Shown piece after piece: positions 52,498-64,000 of a stretch of 64,000 nt of DNA. This DNA is from Porites lobata (lineage: Eukaryota > Cnidaria > Anthozoa > Scleractinia > Poritidae), in the NCBI GenBank assembly GCA_942486035.1, contig CALNXK010000081.1, positions 738,001 to 802,000 on the forward strand. The letters run 5' to 3'. The notes beneath the pieces were generated by a model that made no database searches, had not been told where the DNA came from, and worked only from the letters and a program-made list of their open reading frames with translations. The translations under genes and the position numbers were made by a program. Positions within the stretch are counted from its first letter, which is position 1. The number at the start of each line of letters is the position of its first letter.

Positions 52498-55400
52498 GGC
52501 TAACGACCGTTTGTTTTTACGAATGACGTCACAACGACCTGTAATTATCCCTAATAGTCGTTACAAGCCCTTTAATTAGAAACAGAGGTATCATTGATAG
52601 GAAGTTTAAATCATTATTCCTTTAATATGAGCTCCCCTAGTGAGAAAGTAGGAACATCTTTGTTTGAAACAATCAAAGAGAAGGACAATAACATAAGCCC
52701 TCCCTGTTAAAAATAAACTTTTCACATCTCAGTGATTTAGTTTGGAACGCTTGTTTCCCCGAAACGCCTCGTTGGAGAGATTGAATCTCGTGGTTCCATC
52801 GCACTTTTCGGCTAGACTGCAGCGGGGAATTATTTTATTATTCTCGTGGAGTTGATTTTTTTATTAGCTAAGGAGAAACAAAGCCTCCAGATTCAGAAAA
52901 ACAAAACCATCGCACTTATGTAAAGATGTTTTGTCAAAATAAGATAATATATGGGAGGTAAATTAGTGATATTCATCTAGATGTAGGCCTAATTAACTTT
53001 GCGTGAGTAATTTAGCGTGAAAGGACAGTATCACTTAAATAAGGGTCTAAAACAGAAAAATGAAGAAAGAAAGATTCTTCTGTAGAAACTTTTATCTTCA
53101 TTGAAAGAAAGATTAAATAAACGAGCAGTTATAGCGCTTAACTTGATAACGAAAAACGTGAAAAAGCGAAATCAAATAATGAATTCAACTCATTTGTTTT
53201 TTTACGGGAAAACGATATTCGTGACTTGACATGACTTGACTGTTGAAGTGCTTCGCTTTCTGGCGGGGGAGCCGTTGCTTAGCATTAATTGCCGCTCAAG
53301 TATCGTTCTTTGTTTTTCTCCCTCTCGATAATTGAACTGTATGTTTGTTTTACGTCAGTCCATGTTTCTCTGTATACTTCGGTGGAAAACACTGACGTTG
53401 TCTACCACATTCATTCGCGCAATTAACATAGTTTAAACATTTTTTATTTTCGAAGTTATTAGTCAACGGAATGCCTTCAGGCAATTAAAATACAGGTGGA
53501 ACAGGGTTCGTGGTTTGATCTCCACTCTGTACTTTAAGTTTTATATAGTGACTGTATTTTAATAAACTTTATTATCGGACATAAAGAAAATTCTAGCGTG
53601 GCCGAAAATATTTGAATTGGACACGTGACTTCCGGGAGAGTTTATTTCAAAGTTCGTCACCCGGATGTGGAACATATGTTTGGCCCCTTGGCGGGAAGCA
53701 CAATTGAAAATGCGCATTTTATAAAGAATTATTGAAAATAAGCGTCGGCTCCGTTTGTGTGATTTATGAGTAGCGCTTAGAAACACTACTACGCGTTCGT
53801 TTGGACAGTCAAAATAACCCCAGCAAAGGGAACTTCAGTAAGAAACTAACTCGCGCCGAATGGATCTCGCTACCGATGACTCTCTTGGGAGATTTTATGT
53901 ACCTCCCAGCCGTGTACCGCTCGAAAAGACGAGGAGAATCTACTAAGGAGCTCTCTTTCATCTTAAGAGGGTATGTATGGACTTTACTTACTGGACTAAT
54001 TTTAAAGTGTTCTGAGAAAATAGAAAATTAATAACTACACGAAATCTAAACTTGAAATCTACAGTTAAAATTCCGGCTCCGTTTCACATAAAAATATTTA
54101 ATTTGCATGCGGCTCCATGACCGACATATGTCAGTATTCTTTGTCTCACAAACGAAAGTAGTGCGAGACGAAATTTTGAGAGCTTCTCGCTCATGGTCAC
54201 ATCTCTAACAAAGACGCGCAATCGTTTGTGTCCGCGTGTGTTCTACATGAAAACTCAACCTCATCCTTAAATACACACAATATAATGAGTGAAACATCCA
54301 ACTAATACGTACGTCAAAGAATATTAATAATAATCTATAATCAGGAAACGTTGGCTAAAGTGACAACCGTGAATTTATTATACCTTTTCGCCGTCCAGTA
54401 GAGTATTATCATTTTGTCGCTTTCGTTCACCGTAAAGCCTAAATATGGCGCATTTTCTACATCAGAGAATAGAGTATGATTTTTGCCAAGCGCGATGTTT
54501 TGTGATATTACACGTTTTTTTGTCAAGAGCTGACAGCCAGTTACAAAGGCCACAAAATGAAAAGAAATTTCATGTTCATTATCAGTGTTGTCTTTGCTTG
54601 GTTGATTTCATTATTCAGTTTAAGACAAAGTTGGGATAGGTGTATTTGGTTTATCGCGTGTTCTAACGTCTCTCTTTACTCTGCAGTTGTCGGGTCATTA
54701 CTAGCACGTTATCTCAATGGCTCGTCTGTCAACTGTTGGAATATTTTTTTCAAAGCGATAGTTAGTAAATCAAGATTGAAAAACGCCACCGAAAACGTTT
54801 AGTTTCCATCTTATTGTTTTAGCAGTGTCAATGAACACAAGACGTTATAATTACCAAAGTGTTGATAAAATGAAATATCTTCCGCCATGGCGCGAAGTCA
54901 AAAAGACTGATTGCGACCTAGAAATAATTATGCTAAAGCAACACCTTTACAAAGGAATAATGTTGACAAAAAATGATTTATAGACTCGCTTTTACAGGGA
55001 TATCCTGGTTTTTAATCTATTAAATTCTATTCAAGAACAGTATTTAGCTTTCTACCCATGGGTTTCATAGCTGCTTCTTAAATAAAACCGAGAGCAGAAA
55101 AGGAAAATACATTGCCATGGAGAAAACCTACAGAGTATAACAAACACAAACGTTATTTTGCTTTCGCATTTTAACTAGACAAAGCAACATACAAAATCAA
55201 TTTAAGGAATATTCTAGAACTTTAAATTATTTGAATTAAAATGTAGGCCGGTGGTTGCTGTACTATGGGCGTTTTTTTCTTTTGAGAGAATGGAAGTGTG
55301 CAATAAACAATTCGAAAAAACTCCAAGGCAAAGTTCAGTTCGCTGTAGTGGACCTAAAAAATGATTTCATAGTAATTATTTGACGCAACAGTTTCGTTCA

Positions 55401-57064
55401 CTTATTGTTATATGCGTCTTACGCCGCGGAACAGGATGATACAAAATATAATGAGCACGCGGAGATCCAAATTCAAAGATAAAGCAAAGCGTGATCGAGA
55501 ATTTTACATAAATCGCGATCGGGTTTATTTCGGGAAATATCAATGCGGCCGAGTTAAAAAAACAAACACTCAGTGATGAAATACTATGCAATGAGGCAAA
55601 TGTTTTGTCGTTGAATGCCAAACGATTAATAGAATGCTTTCCTTGCTTACTATTCTCCATAGCATTGAGTCAAAATTTCTTTCAGCCATTCTTTTCTTCC
55701 GTGGTTATATATTACTTAAACGAATAGGCGGAGATTATATTAAAAAGGACTGTTTTTAGTTGAGTAATAAATAATTTAGGTCGCCCAAATAGGTTCGATT
55801 CAGTGCTCTGAGATCGTTGCTACAACAAGGTCTCAACATGGCCAAAACTAACGGTCAAAACAGTTTCATAATTCCCATAGTGACCACAGTCTGCAAGTGC
55901 GCTTTGGGAAGGTCTCTAACTCCGAAACCGCGAACAAAAGGTTGTCGTTCACAAATATTCCAAGGTGGAAACACGCTTTCATGCAAATTTAAGTTAGTGA
56001 GATTCCAAGCGGAGAATAAGGCATTTATACATGTGTTTTCTGGTGGCAGTATTGAATTCGAGAGGCGTTGACTTTCTCTTTCTTTAATTTAGTGATGTGC
56101 TCAGGTTGCATGGAATTAACCAAGGCATTACATCGGCACCGTTTGGTTTTGCAAATTACATCAATGACATTTTATCAGAATATTTCAGTTCGATGAAAAT
56201 GATCGAAGAGACTCCTGTCACTTGCTCAGTAGTAGCAAAGCTGAAAGAAAATTAAAATGAATTTACCTTATATTTATTCTATTCAACTTCTTTCCGGCCA
56301 CTGGATCACAGAAATGAACGAAAAAAAAAAAAAAAAATGAACGGCCTATGAATTAAACCAACCGCTTGCAATGGTAACGGCCGTAGCTTGTTCTAGCGTT
56401 CATCTCAGTCGCGGTGGAAAGTTTAAAAAATACTTCCACTGTTATGTCTGTTATCTATCGCCAACGTGAAGGGTGAACCAACAGGAAGTTCGGGCTTTCA
56501 TGCAGTAATACTGAGGAGTTATCCACTTTGGTAATACCATGAAGTTTCGCGAAGTTTGATTCAATATTTTCTTACTGAGTAGTTGCAACCTAGCTTTATG
56601 ACTATTTTAGCTGCGGTAGGACTTTGCAAAATCTGACGATATTTATTGGCCTAGCTAACCCCAGGCTTACAGAGCCCTGAGCCATCAAACGAACACTACG
56701 TGTACTCAAGAGAGAATACTCTAGGCACTGATAGAGCTTTGACCAGCCTTGTGTTACTAAGCAAGCCGAAGCCATTTTACTACTGCTGGAAATAAAAACG
56801 TTTCTCATGTGATTCTCATCCACAAGAGAGCTAAAATTTAGCCGTTTTTGGCCATGATACCGGTGAAACGAGCTAAGACAAACCAGTGCATGGCTGATGC
56901 GGAGGGAGGGCGGGACTCCCCGAATACATTCGTCTACCCAGAGGACGAATAGAATACAACATTCACCTCGTAGATAGAAAATGAAACCCCAATGAATGTG
57001 TTGCCAAACATGGGTCTCGTCCAAACCGACGAAATCTGGATCGGGCAAAATCAGGAGAAGAATG

Positions 57065-57196
57065 TGTAATAAGTCAACGAGAGCCAAGATTCCAAGCAGA
57101 CTTTATTGCACAAAACAACATGGCTGACTCCCGTGAGAAGACAACCTTACCATGAATCATGGGTACTCATGTAACGTCAAAGCTTGTTGGGTAACA
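57065..57196 (-). repeat. 3' LTR of the Gypsy relic
   Basis: 132 bp with TGTTACCC...TTATTACA termini (TG...CA) on the minus strand. It contains an AATAAA (gtgcaataaagtctgc) and is directly preceded by a purine-rich tract. The partner LTR is not found in this window. Confidence 0.7.
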
Positions 57197-57378
57197 CGCT
57201 CTCTTCTTCCTACAAAATCAAATAACTAATAACAATGTCTATAAAGCTAGAACACAACGATTGAACATGACGAAATGGACATGAACCGATACCGTCAGTA
57301 GTCCTATCTGCAAGCAATCTCACTTCTGCTAACGGTCAATATGGAGCGCGCTTGTTTTCAGCAATGGGTACTCTGCAC

Positions 57379-58670
57379 CTAAAACAAGAAAGGAGTCTGA
57401 ATTGAGTGTGACATCTGCGAACAGTCTGAATATCTGGCAGGGCGACGAATAGCTCGGCCACCACGAATTACAGTTTGAGGTTTAGGCAAACTGGGCGATG
57501 AAGTGACCGCGGATGACTGTGACGCTGTAGGTTGCAGAATGACAAGGCTATATGAAGGGAGAGACACAGTCTTATGACATTTATCAGCTGAAGGTGGTGA
57601 ATGTGTTACAGGGGTCGGTGATGGAGTGGAGAGGGAACTTGCGGAGGGCCTTGTTGTTACAGGTACCAGTGATGAAGTAGATGAGAAACTTGCTGAAGTC
57701 CTTTGTGAGACGTGGAAGGTGGTGGCATGGCTGTTAGAGAGTTGGGTGATAGTTGTCAGGAAGACTTAGCTCAGCCCAGTTGTGAGATGGAGGGTCATCT
57801 GTGCGCTGAGGAGGAGCAAGCTGGACTTGGATCCAGTTTCGTCGGATTTGACTGATACCAGTGTCAATGAGGTAAGGACAAGAGTCAGCAGAACCCACCA
57901 CTTTGCCTTGGATCCAGGTCTTGCTTGATGAGGCAGGTGGTGGCTTTGCGTACACATAGCTCCCAGCGAGAAGATCCTGGAGAGGTGCGCTTGCATGTTA
58001 GTCGTATGTATTCTTTTGCTTCAATTTACCCTGGATATGATCGGTTACCACTGTGTCACGCGGGAGCGAGAGAAAAGGTGTGTCCAGCAGAGGCAGTGTT
58101 GCTGACCGACAAAAGGGCTAAGTCTACACTATCGGCCGTGAGTCAAGATGTGTTTGGCTGACTTAACAGCAGCATCAGCTCGACCATTTAACTGCAACCA
58201 GTACGGGGAAGATGTGATGTGATTTAATTGGTACCTCTTGGCAAAAGTCTGAAATAGGTCAGAGGTGAACTGAGCGCCATTGTCTGTTATGAGGGTGTGT
58301 GGAATGCCATGCCGGCTGAAGTGCTACCTGGTAGCCTGGATGACTGAATGGTTGGGAGTCGATTTATTTCGTAAAAATCAGTGTAATGGTCAACTGTCAC
58401 CAAATATGCAACACCCTTGAGTTCAAAGAGGTCTTGAGAGAGTTGGAGTGGCTCTAGAGGGTGTTGATGCGCATGTTGAGCACAGGTCGTTCGGAATTGG
58501 CACTCGTCTGTTATTTGACTGCTAAGGCCAGGCCAGAACACACAATTGCGAGCATGGCGGAGGGTAAACTCAGAACGCCGATTGGCTGCATGGAGTTTGC
58601 GCAAGAGCTTTTCTCGAAGGGAGGATGGGATGGTGAAGCGATCCTGCTTGAAAAGTACACCGTCATCCAC
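57379..58670 (-). pseudogene. Gypsy integrase remnants
   Basis: 58670-58287 carries the zinc-binding region (LRKLHAANRRSEFTLRHARN, CVFWPG) and the start of the core (VDHYTDFYEINRL). The C-terminal domain at about 57996-57734 has TWIQGKVVGS and RRNWIQVQ, and the tail at 57567-57379 has RRPARYSD. Several frameshifts and stops interrupt the frame. Confidence 0.8.
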
Positions 58671-58676
58671 AGTGAG

Positions 58677-60171
58677 TTAGTTATGTACAGACCAATATGG
58701 CTGTGCTAGCACAGCAACAACTTCGTTTGGCCATGAGTGGAGGGCAATCTGATCGGGATCTAAGGAAGCTGCAGCTCTAATGTACCGGAGGGTAGTATCT
58801 CGAAAACCAGGAAGGTTAGGTGTGGTGGACCCAAACTCCACTCGGTAGACTAACTCATCGTGGACTTGCTTATGAAATGTAGTGGCCCAAGGCGCTCGAG
58901 AAAGGGAGTCCGCAATGTGAAGTGAAGAGCCCTTTCGATACTCGCTGCAGGGCAAGGATCATGCTCTAGAGAAGACGCGGAGCAGAGGTTAGAGGGCGCT
59001 TGAACATAGTTTCTAGGGGTTGTTGATCGCTGTGAACCGTAATATCAGACTTGCCGAAAAGGAGCTGATCGAATTTGTGAAAGGCGTGAACAGTGGAAAG
59101 AGTTTCTTTTTCAATTTGAGCGTACCGCTGTTTAGTTGGAGAAAGCGAGCTGGAACTGTACTCGACTGGTTGCCATTGGATGTTGTTGGAGCCATTGGGA
59201 TCAATGGCTGGTTGACACAGTGCGCACCTAAGTAATATTCCAAGGCATCTACTTGTGTGGCGGCTTTGCTGTGCTGCTCAGATCAGAGGAATTCCTGTTT
59301 AATGTGTTTGAGGTCACGGAGAGGGCGGATTACTTTGCTTAGATTTGGACAGAATTTGGCTAGGTAGGTGATGGTCCCCAAGAACCGGCGGGTAGTTGCC
59401 TTGTGTTGAGGTTGAGGCATGTCCAGAACAGCTGTTGCTATCTCCTTGCTCGGCTTAAGTCCCTCGGGGGTGACACGTGGTCCATGAACGGTGCCTTTCA
59501 TTTTTGAACTGGATCTTGTGTGGGTTAAGTTTGAGGTTATGCTGGGAGAGGCGAGCTTGCAAGTTAAGAATAGTGCGATCATGATCCTTGGTGATATATT
59601 CTAAACATTCACCCTAACCGATGACAATGATATCGTCAGCGATGTTCACAACGCCTTTCATTCCACCCAGGACATCATAGAGACGACGATGAACTTGTTC
59701 AGGAGCCGAACGGATGCCAAATGGAAGTGGAGTCCAACGATAACGGCCCCACGGGGTGTACATGGTGGTCAGCAAAGAAGATTCGAGTGTTAACTCAATG
59801 GTTTGAAACGCATCCTTGATGTCAAAGACAAAGAAGATCATCGCTTGATGGAAACGGTGGATGTTTTCCTCAAGGGAAGGTATGGAGTAAACAGGTCGGA
59901 TGATGGCCTTATTGACTGTTTGTGAGGGGTGCAAGCAAATTCTTACTTTGTCGGGTTTGTTGGCAGTTGCCGTACGCTGATCACGTACAACCATATAAAA
60001 TATCCATGGGGTAGGTTGATTTACTAGGACTAGTTGACCGATTTGGATGAGGTTGTCCAACGCCTCATTGGTAATGGGTAGTTTAGGTGTGGCGTAGCGG
60101 TGGGAAGGTGCTTGGGAGGGCCTCACATCAGGATTGAGTGTTACGGAAAAGGGTTCACTCAGTTTGCCCAA
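58677..60171 (-). pseudogene. Gypsy reverse transcriptase and RNase H remnants
   Basis: 60171-59614 has the RT palm and fingers (FDIKDAFQTIEL, TPLPFGIRSAPEQVHRRLYD, NIADDIIVIG; ADD takes the place of YxDD, as is common in this clade) and ends in a stop. 59582-59283 has the thumb/connection (RRFLGTITYLAKFCPNLSKV). RNase H follows at about 59265-58910 (FDQLLFGKSDITVHSDQQPL, GSSLHIADSLSRA) across frameshifts. Confidence 0.85.
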
Positions 60172-60357
60172 GCCCTAAAACAGTTCTGGATTAGCCTGTT
60201 TGATATGATCTAATGATAACTCACCAAATGGAAGTGTTTCTGCTTGAATGTCTTCCATCTGTTTAGCTGTATCCACATCATATATAACTTATGATGCCCG
60301 TTAGGGTGCTGTCAGCCAGGCCCAAGAGAGAGGGTTAGTAGCGCTGGGCAGCTAATA

Positions 60358-61314
60358 CAGGGTGTCCCAAAAGTTCGTTCCTCTACTTTATCAGTCTGTA
60401 TTTCAGTACAATTGGACTTGGTAAGCAAATCACTGAAACAAAAGTTGTCTTTCAATCTAATTCACTATTTTCATACTGATGGTGCCATCTTTTGACTCGA
60501 ATATTCGATTTGTGTACTTCCGCGCCAAAGGTGCCCGTGCGCGAGTATATTATCCAGCCACATATTTTTTGTATTTCATAGCCGAATTGCTCGAATTCCT
60601 TCCTTGTTTTTTGTGAATATCAAGAAAGATAAACTCCCTTAACGCAAAAACGTTCACCTAGTACGCGAGAGCATAAGCATGTATACTTCAATTTACTGGC
60701 TTATCTGTTGTAGAAACTGCTTAAAAATGGGAGAAATGGAGAAATGGAGGTTTTGAAGGCAAGAAACGAAGGGGAAGACCAAAAGTCCTGAATAAAGCAG
60801 CTAAAATAGTTTTAAAGAAAGCTAGATACAAAATAGGAGACTCGACGAGGAAGCTCTCACATAGTTAGCAATCCAGAAAGGGTCATGAAAAGGTGTTTGA
60901 AATGTTTAAATTCAATGGCCGCTGAGATGGCAAAAAAAACCCTCTGCTTAGTCTGCCAAGTAACGCCCAGCTCGCCTCAAATTTGAAAAGAAGTACAAAA
61001 GCATTGCTGTGGAAGGGGACGGGGATGATTATCTTTTTTGGATGAATGCCCAAAATAAGTTTTTTTCAGCTGTCTAAACCAAACAAATATTGTTTGGCGG
61101 TTGAACTGGCTCCTGCGCACCAGGTGATAAAAAAGCTCAAAATGGATCATATGTGGGTCTACACGCTGTATCCCACTTATCCCGGTTACTGAAATTCTGA
61201 ATACATGTTTTCGATAGAGAAATAAACACCTTGTAGAAATTTCACGTATAAATAAAGTTTTGATCAAAAGTTATAGTGCATGAAATTAGAGGAACGAACT
61301 TTTGGGGCACCCTG
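60358..61314 (+). mobile_element. 957-bp mariner-like element nested in the Gypsy relic
   Basis: The termini cagggtgtcccaaaagttcg and gaacttttggggcaccctg are inverted and flanked by TA on both sides (60356-60357 and 61315-61316). On the plus strand the interior reads GRPKVLNKAAKIVLKKARYK, like the helix-turn-helix part of mariner transposases. Stops and deletions follow; no intact catalytic triad is seen. It is a dead, internally deleted copy younger than the Gypsy. Confidence 0.85.
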
Positions 61315-61407
61315 TATTTGGAGAACAAAGATTTTGGAGAACAAAGATTTTCCTCGGTGAGTGCACTGGAGTGTGGCTTGTCCTGTGGTTGGGATGACGG
61401 TCTTGGG

Positions 61408-62255
61408 TTAGTCAAGGAGGCGAACAGGAGACGGGTTCACCTGGACTGGGAGAAGATTGTTCAAATCTGTGACATGTGTAGTATTACAGGAGCATCTCGA
61501 GTCAACCTGGAATCTGAGGTGTTTGGGAGATGATGGTTTGGCAGAAGGAGGGCTAAGGGCAAGGTCAACAAAGATACCCTTTGGTGAAGACGAGACTTGG
61601 AATACATCATGTGTGATGAAGTAAGTGGGTTGAGACTCACTGGGGAAATTCTGTTCCACATCAGATACCGCATTTGCAGATGACGCCTTGCAAAGCTGTT
61701 GCCAGTGCCTACGTTTGCCACAAGCATGGCAGGTGCCATTGGATGCGGGGCAGTGTCGACGTGAGGGATGTACTGCACGTCCACACCAAATGCAAGTGGA
61801 GCGAGCACCTTCAGTCGGAGGGCAGGTCGGACGCCGAGGCAGACGAGGAGGTAATTTTGGTTTGCTCCCAGCGGGTGTCACCTTGTATACGCTCTCCTCA
61901 AGATGTTGCAGTGTGATGAGTCCTTTTGAATGCTGGCCTCATAACCGCGAGCTTTAGAAATAACTTGGGCAAACGTGAGCGAGTTTAAATCAAGTTCATG
62001 AGAGATGATATCACTGCGAAAACGTGGAAATGCATCGTTTAAGCCAACAACAAAGTTGTCGCTTTGCAATCTATTATCTTCTGCTGAAGGAAAATTGCAC
62101 TTCTGTTATTCCAAACGCATGAGCGTGTGCCACGCTTCGATTGACATTTGAAGTTTGAAGTAGGCGGCTGCTGTCGACTTGGTTTGATTTCGCTCAACGA
62201 AGTATTCTTTGCAAAAATTTTTAGACGTTAAGAGTAATTTCTGGAGGCAAGCAGT
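61408..62255 (-). pseudogene. Gypsy gag C-terminus, zinc knuckle and protease remnants
   Basis: The gag part (about 62255-61890) reads STAAAYFKLQMSIEAWHTLM and VVGLNDAFPRFRSDIISHEL with a stop between. 61881-61408 has paired Cys motifs including CHACGKRRHWQQLC, a CX2CX4HX4C knuckle, and the protease motif FQVDSRCSCNTTHV, where DS(G/T)-type DSG has become DSR. The frame is then cut by the mariner insertion. Confidence 0.8.
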
Positions 62256-62420
62256 CGGCGGATCCAGGGGAGGGGCCCTAGGGGCCCGGCTCCCCTTATT
62301 TTTACACCAAACTGAGGTCCGAAAGGCCGAAAAAATTTTTTGGAGACCGGGCCTTCCCCTTATCTCAAGGTTTGGATGACCGGGCCCCCTCCTTATCTCA
62401 AGCTGAGTCTGGATCTGGCA
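62256..62420. mobile_element. GC-rich dispersed repeat (CGGATCCAG ends)
   Basis: It has an inverted ggatccag / ctggatct pair at the tips and two internal gaccgggcc-c-cccttatctcaag units in tandem. It abuts the truncated gag end. Confidence 0.55.
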
Positions 62421-64000
62421 CTAGCAAGTGTGCTGTTTCTGAGCGACAAGTATGCCTGAAAGTTAAGAAAAATGAAATTTGAGCGGAACACGTTCATCAA
62501 AAACAAATAAACGACTTACCTTTGGTGCGACAGTTTGCTTTAATGGCTGGCACCCTACAAAAGAAAATATTCTTTCGTCTCGTGTCATCGTTTAGATGCA
62601 ATAAGAGAGAGTGACAAAACAAACATCATGATAATTTCTTAACCGGAAACCACTTAGAAAGCAAGATAGAAACCACAAATCGACTTTAGGAACCATTTCC
62701 CATCGTTTTCATCAAACTTACGCGGACAAAAGCTGTCGAAAGTCCCGGCCCCGGAGGGAAAAGCTCGTATATCCTGCGTAGCAAGCGTTTCCGTTTAGTT
62801 TCGGAGCAAAAAAACCCCCGAGGAACGGGATTTTCGGTTTTTCGCGCGGTCTTTTACTTTGTTCCTCGTTCTTTACTCCTAAACCGCACCGAAACGTTTG
62901 CTACGCAGGCTAAAGCTCGTATCGCGCAAAGTTTCTGGCGCGAGATGCTTGGTAACCTCTCGCATTATTTTCACGGGCGCAAAGCCCGCCGGGAATTGCA
63001 CTCCATCTGAATTTTTGTTGTTTTGGGAAGTTGTGTGAGTCAATATCGGAAATTAAGTCAAGTTTTTTTCAGTGTTAACCTTTTATAAACCATTGACTTC
63101 GGGTGGGGAGCTATTGGCACTTATGCAGGAATAGATTCTGCCAAAAATGACGATGTAGGAGTGGGTCTAGCGTGGATAGGAGCTCCTGTTTCGCCTTACA
63201 CTTTGTTGTCATGGACGTGCTGTGTGGTTCAACTCCGAATGGAGTGGGATTTTGTAGTTCACTCTCCAGGTCGAGATGACGAACAGGGCCTATCCTCTTG
63301 AAATGTAAGTGTTTATATGTCTGTGTGCTTTTCATCGAAGCTTAGTTTTTCGATCGAAATATTCCGAATTTCGTCGCGATTGTGTACCCTGCAGGGTAAT
63401 AGAATCCAGATCCGTACCGTGAAAAAATCAAATTAAGCTTATTGATACTACTTAGATCAGACGTAAACCGAGTTAATATTGTATAGGTTTAAGGTTTATC
63501 TGCCGTTATACTGAAGCAAGTAACTCTCTGTAGGTATTGTTGTAGAAATAATAATTCAGGAATTTATTAAGGAAGTCAATACAGTCTAGCATAATCTGCA
63601 GCTAGCAGATGATGAAATCGATCTTTCCAAAACTTAGAGCAAAATCGAATATTTCATTTGAATTGCTACAACTTGATATAGCTTGTCAAAACAGAATAAT
63701 TCAGATTCAAATTTAGAATTTAGGAACTGCAAAGTTCAGTTGATTTGTTCCAAGATGGAACCGAAAATTACATTTCCACCCGTAGACTCATTTCAAAGTG
63801 TTGACTTTTTTTTTTACTTTTAGTACACTCACACCAATTTTTACGCTGATGCATTTAATAAATCTTATAACACAACTCTAAATTAAGGGCACTTTCTTAA
63901 GCTTATAAGGTTAAATAAGCCCTTATAGATACATCTGATTATTATTAATATTATTGCTATGTACATTTTTGGCATTATACCTGTATAATATGTAACATAT
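62421..64000. other. Window end: no supported gene
   Basis: Apart from the hairpin element at 62771-62911, I see only AT-rich sequence. A 5' LTR or primer-binding site for the Gypsy relic was looked for and not recognised. Confidence 0.45.
62771..62911. mobile_element. 141-bp foldback element with 11-bp target duplication
   Basis: cctgcgtagcaagcgtttcc and cgaaacgtttgctacgcagg are inverted ends. The element is bracketed by a perfect direct repeat aaagctcgtat at 62760-62770 and 62912-62922. Confidence 0.8.

Larger units (their letters stand above)
50671..57064. other. 6.4-kb region without supported genes
   Basis: It contains the hairpin element 50903-51052, the second minisatellite patch 52225-52497 and an A-run near 56321-56337. 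ORFs of 60-98 codons (for example at 53801, 54557, 55376 and 55817) lack recognisable domains, and no splice chain links them. The 161-codon minus ORF at 56602-57087 runs into the Gypsy LTR and has no family motif. Confidence 0.5.
57065..62255 (-). mobile_element. Decayed Ty3/Gypsy (K02A2.6-like) retrotransposon, 5'-truncated
   Basis: In minus-strand order: a gag C-terminal part and zinc knuckle, protease, RT, RNase H, integrase with H2C2 and catalytic core, integrase C-terminal domain, polypurine tract (aggaagaagagag, just above 57196) and 3' LTR (57065-57196). The protease-RT-RNase H-integrase order defines Ty3/Gypsy. Stops and frameshifts break every domain. A mariner-like element is inserted at 60358-61314. 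No 5' LTR is recognised before the window ends, and a GC-rich repeat follows at 62256. Confidence 0.9.

Noticed and set aside
53801..54031. 76-codon ORF possibly starting a gene
   Set aside because: It needs a TTG start and shows no domain or splice continuation.
56602..57087. 161-codon minus-strand ORF
   Set aside because: It overlaps the Gypsy 3' LTR, has no recognisable domain, and no splice partner was found; probably chance.

Overview
This is animal nuclear DNA. Genes are split by GT-AG introns, the intergenic DNA is AT-rich, and there is a spliced ribosomal protein gene, a homeobox gene, a class A GPCR and a PAN/Apple-EGF-fibrinogen lectin. The very dense load of foldback (MITE-like) elements, tRNA-derived SINEs and a K02A2.6-like Ty3/Gypsy relic suggests an anthozoan cnidarian, probably a stony coral. 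That assignment is inference from protein style and repeat types; no search was run.

Five gene models are supported. (1) 73-6322 (+): the last five exons of a Gln/Ser/Thr-rich protein, probably a transcriptional regulator, whose 5' part lies outside the window. (2) 13129-9305 (-): a complete three-exon secreted lectin, signal peptide + PAN/Apple + EGF + fibrinogen-related domain, 364 aa. (3) 26065-20129 (-): complete four-exon RPL10A (uL1), 216 aa, with a 5'TOP-like leader and a poly(A) signal 30 bases past the stop. (4) 26584-32086 (+): a complete three-exon homeobox gene, 203 aa, divergent from RPL10A across about 520 bp. It has the intron at homeodomain position 46/47 typical of the PRD class, but Lys replaces the near-invariant Asn51. 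(5) 39170-40231 (+): an intronless class A GPCR, 353 aa, lacking D2.50 and the D of the DRY motif. In all spliced models every exon junction is phase-consistent.

The rest is mostly repeats. Foldback elements are scattered through introns and intergenic DNA, several of them nested. From 48080 to 50670 runs a decayed minisatellite with a period of about 30 bp (10 codons), with a second patch at 52225-52497. From 62255 down to 57065 lies a decayed Ty3/Gypsy retrotransposon (gag zinc knuckle, protease, RT, RNase H, integrase, polypurine tract, 3' LTR), split by a 957-bp mariner-like element with a TA target duplication. A 5'-truncated LINE tail sits at 14640-15060, and two tRNA-derived SINEs at 27275 and 44617.

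I found no operon, CRISPR array, rRNA or intact tRNA gene, and no gene cluster that looks like a dedicated new system. The strongest leads are the N51K homeodomain gene with its head-to-head RPL10A neighbour, the 30-bp array, and the nested foldback families.
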